A stretch of 64,000 nt of DNA from CBDCPI01 sp965220245 (GTDB lineage Bacteria > Chloroflexota > Dehalococcoidia > Lucifugimonadales > UBA3495). A program made the position numbers and the translations under genes. Below are positions 1 through 8,103 of the stretch, piece by piece (positions within the stretch are counted from its first letter, which is position 1; every line of letters begins with the position of its first letter). The stretch lies in NCBI GenBank assembly GCA_965220245.1, contig CBDCPI010000011.1:248001-312000 (forward strand). The letters are read 5' to 3'. The notes beneath the pieces are model-generated. The model was not told the origin of the DNA. It saw only the letters and a program-made list of their open reading frames with translations, and ran no database searches.

Positions 1-2637
1 ATCCCGTTGTTGCACTAGGCTGCGGACGTTATCCAGCTTCTCTATAAGCGCATCGGCCCCTCGCTGGATGAGAGCCGGGCTTATCTGTCGGTGCCTTCTG
101 GGCTCCCCGGGTTTACCGAGTTCCCGTGCTTCCAGCGAAACCTCATACTTGTTAGCCATCGGCTGCACCATTTCTAGGTATTCGTCGATGTCCGTCTCAA
201 TGGCCGCCACCCGGTGGCGCATCTGGCGGACCTGCTCGTGCTTTGTCCGGGCCAGTTCCACCCGGGCTAGGAAATCGATCATCGTGTCCGGCATAAAGGA
301 ATCGGCGAGGCGGCGCGTCCTCAGCCAGCTTCTCCATTCGGCCTGTGCGTCATTAGCTAGTTGGTCGGCTTTTTCCTGCTCCTGCATAGCCTGACTGACC
401 CGCTCCTCTTGAAGAGTTAACCGGCGCGCCGCTTCAGTAACCCGTCCGGTGGCCTCGTTCCAAGCCGCCAGTTCCTTTTCAATGGCATCAAGGCAGGCTT
501 CCGCCGTATCCAGGGCGGCGGCATCGGGAGTACCGTCATTGATATTGTCTGGGAGTTCCAAGATGGCGCTCGCCTCCAGAAGCAGCGTCCGCCCAGCCTC
601 TTCCGCCGTTCCGGCCTCGGCAACCTGTAGTTCGACTGCGCCGGTCAGAGGATTGGGGCCCGCCGCTGGCGCAGGCCGGCCCCTGGCGAGGAGATAGGCA
701 GCAACGCCCAACAGGACCAGCCCGCCTATAATCCCCAGCAGCAACGCTTCCTGTCCCAGGAAAACGCCGGCCACCAGCAGAATGGCCCCCGCCAAGCCAA
801 GCAACAGGGGGAGCGCTAGGCTGGGCAGTCCCCCCGCCTTTTCTGTTTGCTCCCAGCCTCCGGTTAGGGCGTTAAGCTGGGAACGCAGGGTGTCGTGGCG
901 CTGCCGGGCTTGCTGGTACTCGTGCAACCGGCTCCGGGCCGTCCGTAGGGCGGCCCGGTGTTGTTCCAGGGCTGCGGCGTCAAGGGACGGCGGGGCGGCC
1001 GGCAGCTTTTGCCGGGCTTCCTTCTCCTCCTCCTCGCGGTCTTGCCGAGTTCTTTGGTCCTGCTCTAGCCGAAGCCGGGCCTGCTGTGCCTCGCTACGCT
1101 GGTCGGCCAATTGCTGTTTCCAGCGGTCCACTTCGTTGCGGACCACCAGCGAGGTGTCGAAAGATTCCAGCCGCTCCTCGGTCCAATTGTTGCCAAGGTC
1201 GCGGAGCCGGTCGTCAAGGTCGCCCTCCAACGCACGGAGCTCCGCCTGCCGCTCCGGCAGGTCCCGCACCGAGGCGTCGAAACTGCTCCGTCCGCGCCGC
1301 ACCTGTTCAATCTGGTCCCGGTCTTCCAGAATGTCCATGTCGGCAATCTTGGCCTGGACAATCTTCTCGGCCTGTCCTAGCTGCTCCATAACCTCGGCTA
1401 GGTCTTCTTGCTGAATGTCCTGCAACGTCCGGGTATCCTGGTCCAGCCCGATTTGGGCCTGCTGCACCGCGTCGCTTTCGGCGGCTAGAGTTTGCTTCCA
1501 GCGGTCAACTTCGTTGCGCAGCGCAGAGGACATTTGGAAAGTCGCCAGTCGGGCTTCATCCCAGTCTGGCCCCAACGCGTCGAGCCGGCCGCCAAGCTCG
1601 CCATCCAGGTCCACCAACTCCGCCTTTCGTTCCGGCAGGTCTTTCACCGAGGCATCGAAGCTGCTCCGGCCGCGCCGGACCAGTTCAACCTTATCCCGGT
1701 CTTCCAGCAGTCCCGCATCGGCAATTTCGGCTGCGGCGGCAGCCTCGGCTTGCCGCAACTGGCTGGCAGCCGCCTCCCGGTCTTCCCGGGCCTGGCGGAC
1801 TCTATCTTCGCAGTTGTCCAGCCGTGGAACGGGGTCCTCCGGAAATTGCTCAAACCGGGGCAACTCTTTCAGCTTGCTTTCACAGTCGACCAGCACTACC
1901 CAGTCTTCCCACCCTTTACGACGATTCTCCACGTCAAGACGGCGGGCATCCAATCTATTGTGCGAGGCTTCCGCTGCCTCCAGTTCTCGTTGGATTGTTT
2001 CTCGTCTGGCGGCAAGACTGGTGTACTTGGCGGCGTTGTCCTCGACCTCCTTTAGTCTTTTGTCCAGGAGTTGTAGTTCGTCCAGCGCTTGGGCCACCGG
2101 CTGGTTTCGACCCCGCGCCCGGAAAATCTCGTTCTTTCGGGCCTCCAGCGTCTTGGTAAAGTCGGGTAACTTGGGGACTCCCAGCGCGGCGCCGTAGATA
2201 TACCCTTTGACCCCTTCTTCTTCCAGCAGACCGCCGCTTTGAAGTTCATCAAGACTAAAGGCGAACACGCTTTTGAAAGTGTCGAGCGAAGCCTGGCCGG
2301 TCAGACGCCCCAGCACATCGTCATCGTCCAGGGAAGACCCATCGGCAGTCCTGATGCTAACTCCGCCGCGACCGCCGCTGAACCTTTCCACCGTGTAGGC
2401 CGCGCCGCCGCCGTCAACCAGGGTAATCCGGCCGCCGTGCCTCCCTCCGGCCAGGGGCGGGTAGAAGTTGCCGAATTGGCGCGGGAAGCCAAACAAAATG
2501 GTGCGAATGAAGGCTAGCAAGGTGCTCTTACCCGCCTCATTGGGGCCGCATATTACCGTGACGGGAGCGGTCAACGGGCCGATGTTTCTCTGGTGGAAAT
2601 GACCAAAGCCGTCCAGGTAGAGGTCTTCAAGCTTCAC
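1..2637 (-). CDS. YhaN/SbcC-like ATPase, C-terminus cut by window edge
   Basis: Large coiled-coil ATPase of the SbcC/Rad50-like YhaN group, expected to work with the adjacent SbcD-type nuclease on DNA ends. The start is GTG at 2637, overlapping the upstream sbcD stop by 4 nt (GTGA). The N-terminus carries a Walker A motif GPNEAGKST near residue 36, followed by a long charged, Glu/Arg/Leu-rich region typical of coiled coils. Residues about 605-660 hold two adjacent hydrophobic segments, like the membrane hairpin seen in YhaN proteins. The frame stays open for 879 codons to base 1, so the Walker B/signature end of the ATPase lies outside the window. Family assignment is good; substrate is inferred from the partner gene. 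Confidence 0.85.
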   Translation of the reverse strand, partial: MKLEDLYLDGFGHFHQRNIGPLTAPVTVICGPNEAGKSTLLAFIRTILFGFPRQFGNFYPPLAGGRHGGRITLVDGGGAAYTVERFSGGRGGVSIRTADGSSLDDDDVLGRLTGQASLDTFKSVFAFSLDELQSGGLLEEEGVKGYIYGAALGVPKLPDFTKTLEARKNEIFRARGRNQPVAQALDELQLLDKRLKEVEDNAAKYTSLAARRETIQRELEAAEASHNRLDARRLDVENRRKGWEDWVVLVDCESKLKELPRFEQFPEDPVPRLDNCEDRVRQAREDREAAASQLRQAEAAAAAEIADAGLLEDRDKVELVRRGRSSFDASVKDLPERKAELVDLDGELGGRLDALGPDWDEARLATFQMSSALRNEVDRWKQTLAAESDAVQQAQIGLDQDTRTLQDIQQEDLAEVMEQLGQAEKIVQAKIADMDILEDRDQIEQVRRGRSSFDASVRDLPERQAELRALEGDLDDRLRDLGNNWTEERLESFDTSLVVRNEVDRWKQQLADQRSEAQQARLRLEQDQRTRQDREEEEKEARQKLPAAPPSLDAAALEQHRAALRTARSRLHEYQQARQRHDTLRSQLNALTGGWEQTEKAGGLPSLALPLLLGLAGAILLVAGVFLGQEALLLGIIGGLVLLGVAAYLLARGRPAPAAGPNPLTGAVELQVAEAGTAEEAGRTLLLEASAILELPDNINDGTPDAAALDTAEACLDAIEKELAAWNEATGRVTEAARRLTLQEERVSQAMQEQEKADQLANDAQAEWRSWLRTRRLADSFMPDTMIDFLARVELARTKHEQVRQMRHRVAAIETDIDEYLEMVQPMANKYEVSLEARELGKPGEPRRHRQISPALIQRGADALIEKLDNVRSLVQQRD

Positions 2638-3914
2638 GGGCCGTCCTCCTCTTCAACCAAGGCCGCAAGGCACTCCTCCTCGGCGGCAGCAACTAGGCCG
2701 CGAAGTTCGTCATCGGACGGGAAATATTCCCGAAGGTACTGCCGGGCTCTGGCATGGCCGTACAGTTCTTGCAACTCCTGCCGCAACCCCGGAAGCTCTT
2801 CCGGGTCTTCCCGAAATTCATCGCAAAGGCGGGCCAAGTCTCCCAGGAAGTCATCCCGGCGGAGGACCTGCTCTCGGCTGACTGGAGAAGCAGTATCCAG
2901 TTGGATTCGGTCGCACCATAGCCAAGGCTGCCCGCCAGCCCAAGAACCGTTGACCTGCTCCAGAATATCGCCGGCAAAGTCCGGTCGCGTTAACGAGCGG
3001 TGCAAGGCCCCTCGTCCGGAGAGCACCAGCCGAAACACCACTGGGCGTCCCTCGGCATCTTCCCGGCAGGAAGCCACCGTGCTGTCGATGGCGTCAAGCA
3101 TTTCTTGTTCCGTTTCCAACCCCCCGATATTGATTTCCAGTGTCTCCCAACGCACCACTTCCACCGTCCTGAATTGCAGGTCTACCTGCCCTGATTCCGA
3201 TGCTTCCACCAAATAAACGCCTCGTGCGCCCGGTTCGTTGGGGTGACGGCCTTGGGGATTGCCGGGATAGACCACCACCGGACGTTCCCGGCGCAGGACT
3301 TGGCGGGTGTGGACGTGGCCCAGGGCCCAGTAGTCAATCGGGGCGCCTGCCACCAAGTCCTCGACGGTGCAGGGCGCGTAGGAATCATGGTTAGAATTGT
3401 TGTCGACGTTGGCGTGCAGAAGACCGATGGTAAACCCGCCCGGCGTAATGTCGGTGAACTGGGGAACCAGGTTTTCGCGGACCTCCCGCTGCGGATAACT
3501 AATGCCGTAGACCATCGCCCGTTCCGGCTCGCCGGGGAACACCGGCTCACCATGCACCTCCGGTGTGAAGCGGCAGCATCCCGGAGGCAGGTCGAGGCGG
3601 GCCTCCCATCCATCCAAGGGGTCGTGGTTGCCGTGGCAGATGAAAGAGCGGATGCCGGCCGCTTCCAACCGTCTCAGTCCCTCCACAAACTTGAGCTGCG
3701 CCCGCAGACTACGGTCAGCCCCGTCGAAAATGTCGCCCGCGACGAGCAGGGCGTCCACCCGTTCCCGGATGCACAGATCAATGATGTTCTGGTACGCGTT
3801 GAAGGTAGCCCGGTACAGGGTTTCAGACACATTATCCGGTGCCTGATTGCGGATACCCCGAAACGGACTGTCCAGGTGAAGGTCCGCGGCGTGTACAAAT
3901 CTGAGTCGCGCCAT
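2634..3914 (-). CDS. sbcD: SbcD/YhaO-type DNA repair metallophosphoesterase
   Basis: Calcineurin-like nuclease of 426 aa, the catalytic partner of an SbcC/YhaN-type ATPase in processing DNA ends and hairpins. Metal-binding motifs appear in the usual order: HAADLH (D11, H13), GDIFDG (about 60-65), GNHD (95-98), a LLHANVD motif, and LGHVH near residue 198. The remaining C-terminal ~170 residues match the capping region of YhaO-like proteins. The start ATG at 3914 follows a GAGG ribosome-binding site. It is first in a two-gene operon, overlapping the ATPase start. A stretch covering its first 31 codons and leader is repeated at 6720-6914. Confidence 0.9.
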   Translation of the reverse strand: MARLRFVHAADLHLDSPFRGIRNQAPDNVSETLYRATFNAYQNIIDLCIRERVDALLVAGDIFDGADRSLRAQLKFVEGLRRLEAAGIRSFICHGNHDPLDGWEARLDLPPGCCRFTPEVHGEPVFPGEPERAMVYGISYPQREVRENLVPQFTDITPGGFTIGLLHANVDNNSNHDSYAPCTVEDLVAGAPIDYWALGHVHTRQVLRRERPVVVYPGNPQGRHPNEPGARGVYLVEASESGQVDLQFRTVEVVRWETLEINIGGLETEQEMLDAIDSTVASCREDAEGRPVVFRLVLSGRGALHRSLTRPDFAGDILEQVNGSWAGGQPWLWCDRIQLDTASPVSREQVLRRDDFLGDLARLCDEFREDPEELPGLRQELQELYGHARARQYLREYFPSDDELRGLVAAAEEECLAALVEEEDGP

Positions 3915-3999
3915 TGCAAAAGCCCTCTTCCCGGCTTATGAGTGCACTATTGGAGTCCCAAGTGTAATCTCAAGAATAAAGTTCTGCCAACTTCGCCGC
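3821..3999. repeat. Direct repeat copy 1 (sbcD start plus leader)
   Basis: The 5' end of sbcD and its upstream region recur at 6720-6914 in the same orientation with about 95 percent identity by eye. Copy 2 has a 16-bp internal duplication (GGCTTATGAATGCACT). Both copies end against a GTAAC.GTTCAG sequence, so the duplication boundary coincides with an IS66-type element end. Confidence 0.9.
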
Positions 4000-4007
4000 T
4001 TTTACCC

Positions 4008-5126
4008 GTAACAGTTCAGACTGGCCTAAATCTGATGAGCCGGATAGACTGCAAGCATGAAAATGCCTGTGGATTTAGCCGAGGTTTCCCGGGAAGAGTT
4101 GATTGAGATAATCGGTCAACGCATTGGCTTGATTGAGGCTCAGGAAGCCCGAATCGCCGAATTGGAAGGCCAACAGAAGCCGCCAACCGGCGGTGTGAAA
4201 CAGCGGAAGCCGCCTTCTTGGGTCAAGGCCAACCGGCCAGTCCGCCCCAAGAAGGAACGCAAGGAGCGGACCCACGGCTTTGCCCGGCGGCCGGAGGAAC
4301 CCACGCACCGGGTGGAGCACGCCACGGTCGGTTATCCCGACTGCGGGATACCCCTGCAAGGCAGGAGGGTGCGGGGGGCGTCGCCAGGTGATAACCATAC
4401 CCCGGATACGGGCGCGAGTGACTGAGCACGTGGTCTTGGAACGGACCGGCCCAAAGTGCCGGAAGCGATGGGCCCCCAACCTGGACCTGAGCGCCCTGAC
4501 CGTGGGGAGGCGACGGGTAGGCGTCTCGGGGCAGAGCGAAGTAAATGTGCTCCGGGGGGAGTGCCGGCTCCCCTTTGGAGTGATTCAGCGCTACCCCCGG
4601 TCGCGGGCCGGGGCAGGCTCTGTTGCGGGACATTCGCCAACTGAAGGAGCAATATCCCCAACACCGGGGTCTGACCGAATGGGCCCAACAGGTGCGGGAA
4701 GTATATGACCATGCCCAGGCCTATCCTAGGCCGGACCCGGAACTGCCGGAAACGGTGCAACGGGCCCAGCGGGTGAAGCAACAACAGCAGTTCCAAACGC
4801 AGCTATGGTCCATCTGCGAGCCTTATCTGGGCAGCGATGCGCCCATGAGGGTGTTGTCCCAACGGGTAGAACGCCTTCTTGCCTGAGTTGTTCACCTTCG
4901 CCGCTGATCCTCGGGTGAGGGCGGACAACAACGCTGCCGAACGCAGCCTGCGCCCAACGGTAGTGAGCCGGAAGACCAGCGGCGGGACCCGTTCACCGGA
5001 GGGGAGCGACACCAAGAGCATCCTGGCTTCTCTGTTCGGCACATGGCGCCTGCGCGGCCGGAACCCCTACCAAGCCCTCAACTCCATTCTCTCTCAACCC
5101 CAACTCGCCCCAGTCTGAACTGTTAC
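4008..5126. mobile_element. Decayed IS66-like insertion sequence
   Basis: Perfect 16-bp inverted repeats bound this segment: GTAACAGTTCAGACTG at 4008-4023 and its complement at 5111-5126. The ends begin with GTAA, as in the IS66 family, and the interior encodes broken IS66-type transposase fragments. No 8-bp target duplication is visible (TTTTACCC on the left, CGGAGATT on the right), so the element has probably been rearranged since insertion. The same end sequence marks several much shorter elements in the window. Confidence 0.8.
4057..5118 (+). pseudogene. IS66-family transposase, frameshifted remnant
   Basis: The transposase is spread over several frames. Bases 4057-4425 encode an N-terminal coiled coil and a Lys/Arg/Pro-rich linker (KQRKPPSW, RPVRPKKERKER) typical of IS66-type N-termini. 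Bases 4623-4886 encode a middle segment, and 4879-5118 the conserved C-terminus (DNNAAERSLRPTVVSRKTSG, then SLFGTWRLRGRNP). Most of the central catalytic core is missing: the whole element is only 1.1 kb, against about 1.4-1.6 kb for a normal gene of this type. It cannot make an active transposase, although its ends might still be recognised by a related enzyme elsewhere. Confidence 0.8.
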
Positions 5127-5135
5127 CGGAGATTT

Positions 5136-5148
5136 GTAACTGTTCAGG
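5136..5148. repeat. Solitary IS66-type end
   Basis: GTAACTGTTCAGG lies 9 nt beyond the right end of the decayed IS66-like element and points away from it. No matching right-hand end was found nearby, so it is probably the left end of a second element that has since been deleted or rearranged. Confidence 0.55.
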
Positions 5149-5185
5149 TTCTTGGGTTCGGGTCTCGGGTTCAATGAGGCGTGGG

Positions 5186-5302
5186 CTAGATATTGATAAC
5201 CTGCGCCTTCGAGACAACGCCGGTGATGGTCTCTGCCATGGTGGGATGACAGGTGAAAACCAGCACTTGGGTGGTACGGGATAGCTCGGCGAGTGCCCCG
5301 GC
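5186..5302 (-). pseudogene. C-terminal remnant of a second YhaN/SbcC-like ATPase
   Basis: On the minus strand, just after an in-frame TGA at 5303-5305, 38 codons read ALAELSRTTQVLVFTCHPTM and continue to a TAG at 5186. The pattern of ALAELS, QVLVFTCHP and a short tail is characteristic of the C-terminal ATPase lobe of YhaN/SbcC-type proteins. Together with the sbcD start remnant at 6720-6813 (same strand, correct order), it looks like the far end of a deleted second sbcD-yhaN operon. The C-terminus of the intact ATPase is off the window, so the two cannot be compared here. Confidence 0.6.
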
Positions 5303-5509
5303 TCAACTCCGGCTGCTGTTTGCCGGCCCCGGCTTGGTCCATTACCGTTATCGTCTGCTCCCTTGATGAAGGGATGGTCTACCGGGCTGTGTAGGTCGTC
5401 TTAAGGACTCCTGCTGCCCGATACCCGTTGTTGCCGGACCCGTACCGGTCCTATACCGGCTCCACGATTTCAGTGGTACCGGGCAATAGCGAGCGGATAC
5501 ACATAACCA

Positions 5510-6475
5510 TCATTTTGTCCATTTACGGGTAAAAGTCACCAGAAACACGGCAGTTAGAAACAAGCCGATGAAGGATTCCAACCCACCCAAATAGCGGACC
5601 CAGTTGTCGGGATGTTTAATCCAATCGCCGTAACCCAGAGTGGTGAAGGACACCAGGGAAAAGTAAAAGGAATGCCACAAGCGAGCCAAAAACTCGCTTC
5701 GACCGGCGGTAAAGAGTTCCGAGAAGGGATAGAGGAAGTAGACCAGCGCGAAGCCCAGGATGACAAATGCAGCGGTCACCACCACCCGTATGGGACGTTC
5801 TCCATAGCCGAAAACCAACTCGTGGATGGCGAGCCAGAGGAACACTATCATGTTGCGCCACCACTGCGAGTTAAGGGCTTGCAATATGCGCCAAGGGCGA
5901 CGCCAATTTAACTCGTTACTTAACTGTTCCTGGGCTTCCAAGCGTTTGCAAACCCACTCCCGGTAGAGAAATTCTCCGGCAATGTCAGAGTGTCCATGGT
6001 TCTGGTACCAAGTGTTGAGTTGCCGGTAGATTGCCCGGGCATTCTGGTAAAACTTAATTCGCTCCCATTCGTTGATGTATTTATGCCCCCAGTATATGTC
6101 TTCCATATTGGTATGCTCATCTATTCTTACGGCTAACAGGTATGCTCCCTGCATGTTGGCTTGCATCAGGAATGCACCCCGGAAGTCGGCCCGGAACAGG
6201 TCGGCTTCCTGAAGGTCAGCCCGGAACAAGTCGGCATCCCGAAGGTCGGTCCGCCCCAGGTCGGCTGCCTGGAAGCGTCCCTCCCGGAGGTTCATTTCGG
6301 ACAGATTGGCCGAGCGGAGATTGCGAAAGGCCAGGTCCAAGTCCGCAGCCGTCCCGCCATTGGCGCTTATCAACCCGGCAACATCCTCGCGGGACATGGG
6401 TTCTTTACCGGATAACACGTCGTCCCGGCCCCACTGCTTCAGCCACCAGTCTACTGCCTCTCTGGTACGAGGCAA
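5510..6475 (-). CDS. Pentapeptide-repeat, two-TM potassium-channel protein
   Basis: A 321-aa membrane protein. Residues about 45-115 are pentapeptide repeats with the A(D/N)Lxx pattern (ADLGRTDLRDADLFRADLQE), which should fold as a right-handed beta helix in the cytoplasm. A charged linker follows, then a hydrophobic segment (about 210-255), and a pore loop with selectivity filter TTLGYGDW at 278-285. The last segment (GLESFIGLFLTAVFLVTF) is the inner pore helix. The layout matches bacterial ion channels of the Ion_trans_2 type with a pentapeptide sensor domain. The ligand or gating signal is unknown. It stands alone between mobile-element debris. Confidence 0.88.
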   Translation of the reverse strand: MPRTREAVDWWLKQWGRDDVLSGKEPMSREDVAGLISANGGTAADLDLAFRNLRSANLSEMNLREGRFQAADLGRTDLRDADLFRADLQEADLFRADFRGAFLMQANMQGAYLLAVRIDEHTNMEDIYWGHKYINEWERIKFYQNARAIYRQLNTWYQNHGHSDIAGEFLYREWVCKRLEAQEQLSNELNWRRPWRILQALNSQWWRNMIVFLWLAIHELVFGYGERPIRVVVTAAFVILGFALVYFLYPFSELFTAGRSEFLARLWHSFYFSLVSFTTLGYGDWIKHPDNWVRYLGGLESFIGLFLTAVFLVTFTRKWTK

Positions 6476-6583
6476 AGGTCATTCCTGCACTTCATCGTCC
6501 TGTTTCGTTGATAGTCTGCAATCGTATGCAGATATTGTATAAGGGGGTGGGCCGAACTGGGAAATTCAATGCCAAAGGGAGGA

Positions 6584-6730
6584 TGTAACTGAAACCGGTT
6601 GGACAGTGTTAGCAAGCCTCCCGTTATATTGTCTGAATCAGGATGCCCAGGATTATAGGATTAACTCGCCCCATCCTGAGTCCAGTAAATCCTGATTCAC
6701 ACAATTGCATTCCAACCACTTTCAGTCACA
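6584..6730. mobile_element. MITE with ISKra4-like ends
   Basis: A 147-bp segment ends in imperfect inverted repeats that match at 17 of 20 positions (TGTAACTGAAACCGGTTGGA at 6584-6603 against the complement of 6711-6730). The right end also matches 18 of 20 bases of the inverted repeat of the ISKra4-type element at 39199-40674. There is no coding capacity. It is probably a non-autonomous relative of that IS. Its right end touches the decayed sbcD copy. Confidence 0.6.
6628..6706. repeat. Interspersed hairpin repeat (TTGTCTGAATCAGGAT type)
   Basis: The ends ATTGTCTGAATCAGGAT and ATCCTGATTCACACAAT are near-complementary, so the segment can fold into a hairpin. A diverged copy lies at 28184-28262. 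This motif style is common as an intergenic repeat in many environmental bacteria. Here it forms the interior of the 6584-6730 MITE. Confidence 0.6.
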
Positions 6731-6813
6731 TTATCCGGCGCCTGATTGCGGATACCCCGAAACGGACTGTCTAGGTGAAGGCCTGCGGCATGTACAAATC
6801 TGAGTCGCGCCAT
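6720..6813 (-). pseudogene. sbcD 5' remnant
   Basis: From ATG at 6813 the first 29 codons match sbcD (MARLRFVHAAGLHLDSPFRG then IRNQAPDNV), after which homology stops at about 6720. The metal-ligand Asp11 of the HAADLH motif has become Gly, so this copy was already degenerating. It is a start fragment with no coding continuation. Confidence 0.85.
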
Positions 6814-6914
6814 TGCGAAAATCCTCTTCCCGGCTTATGAGTGCACTGGCTTATGAATGCACTATTGGAGTCCCAAGTGTAATCTCAAGAATAAAGTTCT
6901 GCCAACTTCGCCGC
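6720..6914. repeat. Direct repeat copy 2 (sbcD start plus leader)
   Basis: Second copy of the 3821-3999 segment, 195 bp long because of a 16-bp internal duplication near 6846-6861. Its right edge runs into GTAACCGTTCAG at 6921-6932, an IS66-type end, just as copy 1 does. Confidence 0.9.
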
Positions 6915-6920
6915 GTTTCT

Positions 6921-6932
6921 GTAACCGTTCAG
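6921..6932. repeat. Solitary IS66-type end
   Basis: GTAACCGTTCAG directly follows the second sbcD leader copy. It has no obvious partner end downstream. The remaining 90 bases to the next gene hold only a ribosome-binding site (GGAGGG at about 7011). Confidence 0.5.
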
Positions 6933-7022
6933 ATACATTCATATAACATGTAATTCACCCCGTTTCACTTGTGCTAATCTGTAAACTGGTTCAGCTTTAA
7001 GCCCCAAACGGAGGGCAACGTT

Positions 7023-7814
7023 ATGGCTGCCAAACGTACACCGGCGGCGATCAAATCCGCCTCAGGCGGACCCTACGAGGACGCGGAAGACGATCTGAGC
7101 ATTGAGTATCCATCCTCGGACGGCGAACCTATGGCCGAATCCGATTTCCAGTACATCCCCCTGACCGACACCGTTTCTGCCCTGCGCAACTGGTTCAGCC
7201 ACCGGACCGACGTTTACATCGCCGGCGATATGCTGGTGTACTACCGGAAAAATGACAACGTCACGCGGGTTGCGCCAGACGTTTATGCGGTTTTCGGCGC
7301 TGCTGGCAACCACCGCCGGGACTCCTGGCTGGTCTGGCGGGAGGGCAAAGCGCCGGATTTCGTGATGGAGATAGCATCGCAAGGCACCTGGCGATGGGAC
7401 GCAACCGGGAAGCGGGACATCTACGCTGGCATGGGGGTAATGGAATACTGGCGGTTCGACCCGACCGGCGAGTGTTTTACCCCGGCGCTGGCCGGCGAGC
7501 GGTTGGCAGATGGCGAGTACCGGCAGATACCGCTGGATGGGTTCGACTCCGCTCACCCTGAGCGGCAGCCGAAGGGCGGCATACTGCGAGGCCGCAGCGC
7601 CATTCTGGGCTTGGACATCTGCGTGCTGCCGGGTTTGGAGTTGCGCCTGTATGACCCGGAGAGCAGGCAGTGGCTCCACACCCACCAAGAGGAATCAGTG
7701 GCAAGGCAGGCTGCGGAGACTGCCTTACGGACATCAGAGGCAGCGCGTCAAGCAGCCGAAGACGAGGTCCGGTTGCTGCACGAACAATTGCGCGAGTTGC
7801 AATCCCGGCAATAG
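7023..7814 (+). CDS. Uma2-family (DUF820) PD-(D/E)XK-like protein
   Basis: A 263-aa protein of the Uma2/DUF820 group, a PD-(D/E)XK nuclease-fold family abundant in Cyanobacteria and Chloroflexota whose physiological role is unsettled. The core spans residues about 35-185: RVAPDVYAVFG (family Pro-Asp) and DFVMEIASQGT (family Glu), then a conserved GVMEYWRFDP segment. The last ~45 residues are an Ala/Glu/Arg-rich coiled coil typical of the longer members. The start ATG at 7023 follows GGAGGG. Cellular function cannot be deduced from the context; genes of this family are often spread with mobile DNA. Confidence 0.82.
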   Translation: MAAKRTPAAIKSASGGPYEDAEDDLSIEYPSSDGEPMAESDFQYIPLTDTVSALRNWFSHRTDVYIAGDMLVYYRKNDNVTRVAPDVYAVFGAAGNHRRDSWLVWREGKAPDFVMEIASQGTWRWDATGKRDIYAGMGVMEYWRFDPTGECFTPALAGERLADGEYRQIPLDGFDSAHPERQPKGGILRGRSAILGLDICVLPGLELRLYDPESRQWLHTHQEESVARQAAETALRTSEAARQAAEDEVRLLHEQLRELQSRQ

Positions 7815-7894
7815 CGTTTCTTCCCGCGCTTACGCCAGCTAAAGGGCTGCGATAATCGTCGGCGCCAAACCGGACGCTGGCCAGACCGATGTCT

Positions 7895-8103
7895 TACTGA
7901 TACGTGAATGAGTTTCTAAACTGTCCACTCCCCCGTCGTTCCGGTGAAGGCCGGAATCTAAGACCGCTCTCCGCCAGCTACGCCTGTCCTGAGCTTGTCG
8001 AAGGGTTCTTTGTCCTCAGAATTTCTGGATTCCGGCTCAAGGCCGGCCCTTCGACAAGCTCAGGAGACGAGGACTGGTTTAGGTAATTGTTCACGTATCG
8101 GTA
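7895..8103. mobile_element. MITE, family 2, copy 1
   Basis: A 209-bp non-coding element with terminal inverted repeats TACTGATACGTGAA and TTCACGTATCGGTA. The heptamer ACCGATG is present on both sides (7885-7891 and 8106-8112), a possible target duplication. The interior holds two opposed copies of the CTTCGACAAGCTCAGG motif and a GGCCGGAATC hairpin. A related copy is at 57558-57740. Confidence 0.7.

Noticed and set aside
417..2197. Plus-strand frames over the first 2.2 kb
   Set aside because: Ser/Arg-rich low-complexity peptides that are antisense to the YhaN-like coiled coil.
4008..5126. CRISPR-like repeats
   Set aside because: No regularly spaced direct repeats of 25-40 bp with unique spacers were seen here or elsewhere; all repeats are inverted-end elements, tandem 13-mers or dispersed hairpins.
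6476..6583. Additional start for the channel gene further upstream
   Set aside because: In-frame codons upstream of 6475 lack family similarity and a suitable ribosome-binding site.
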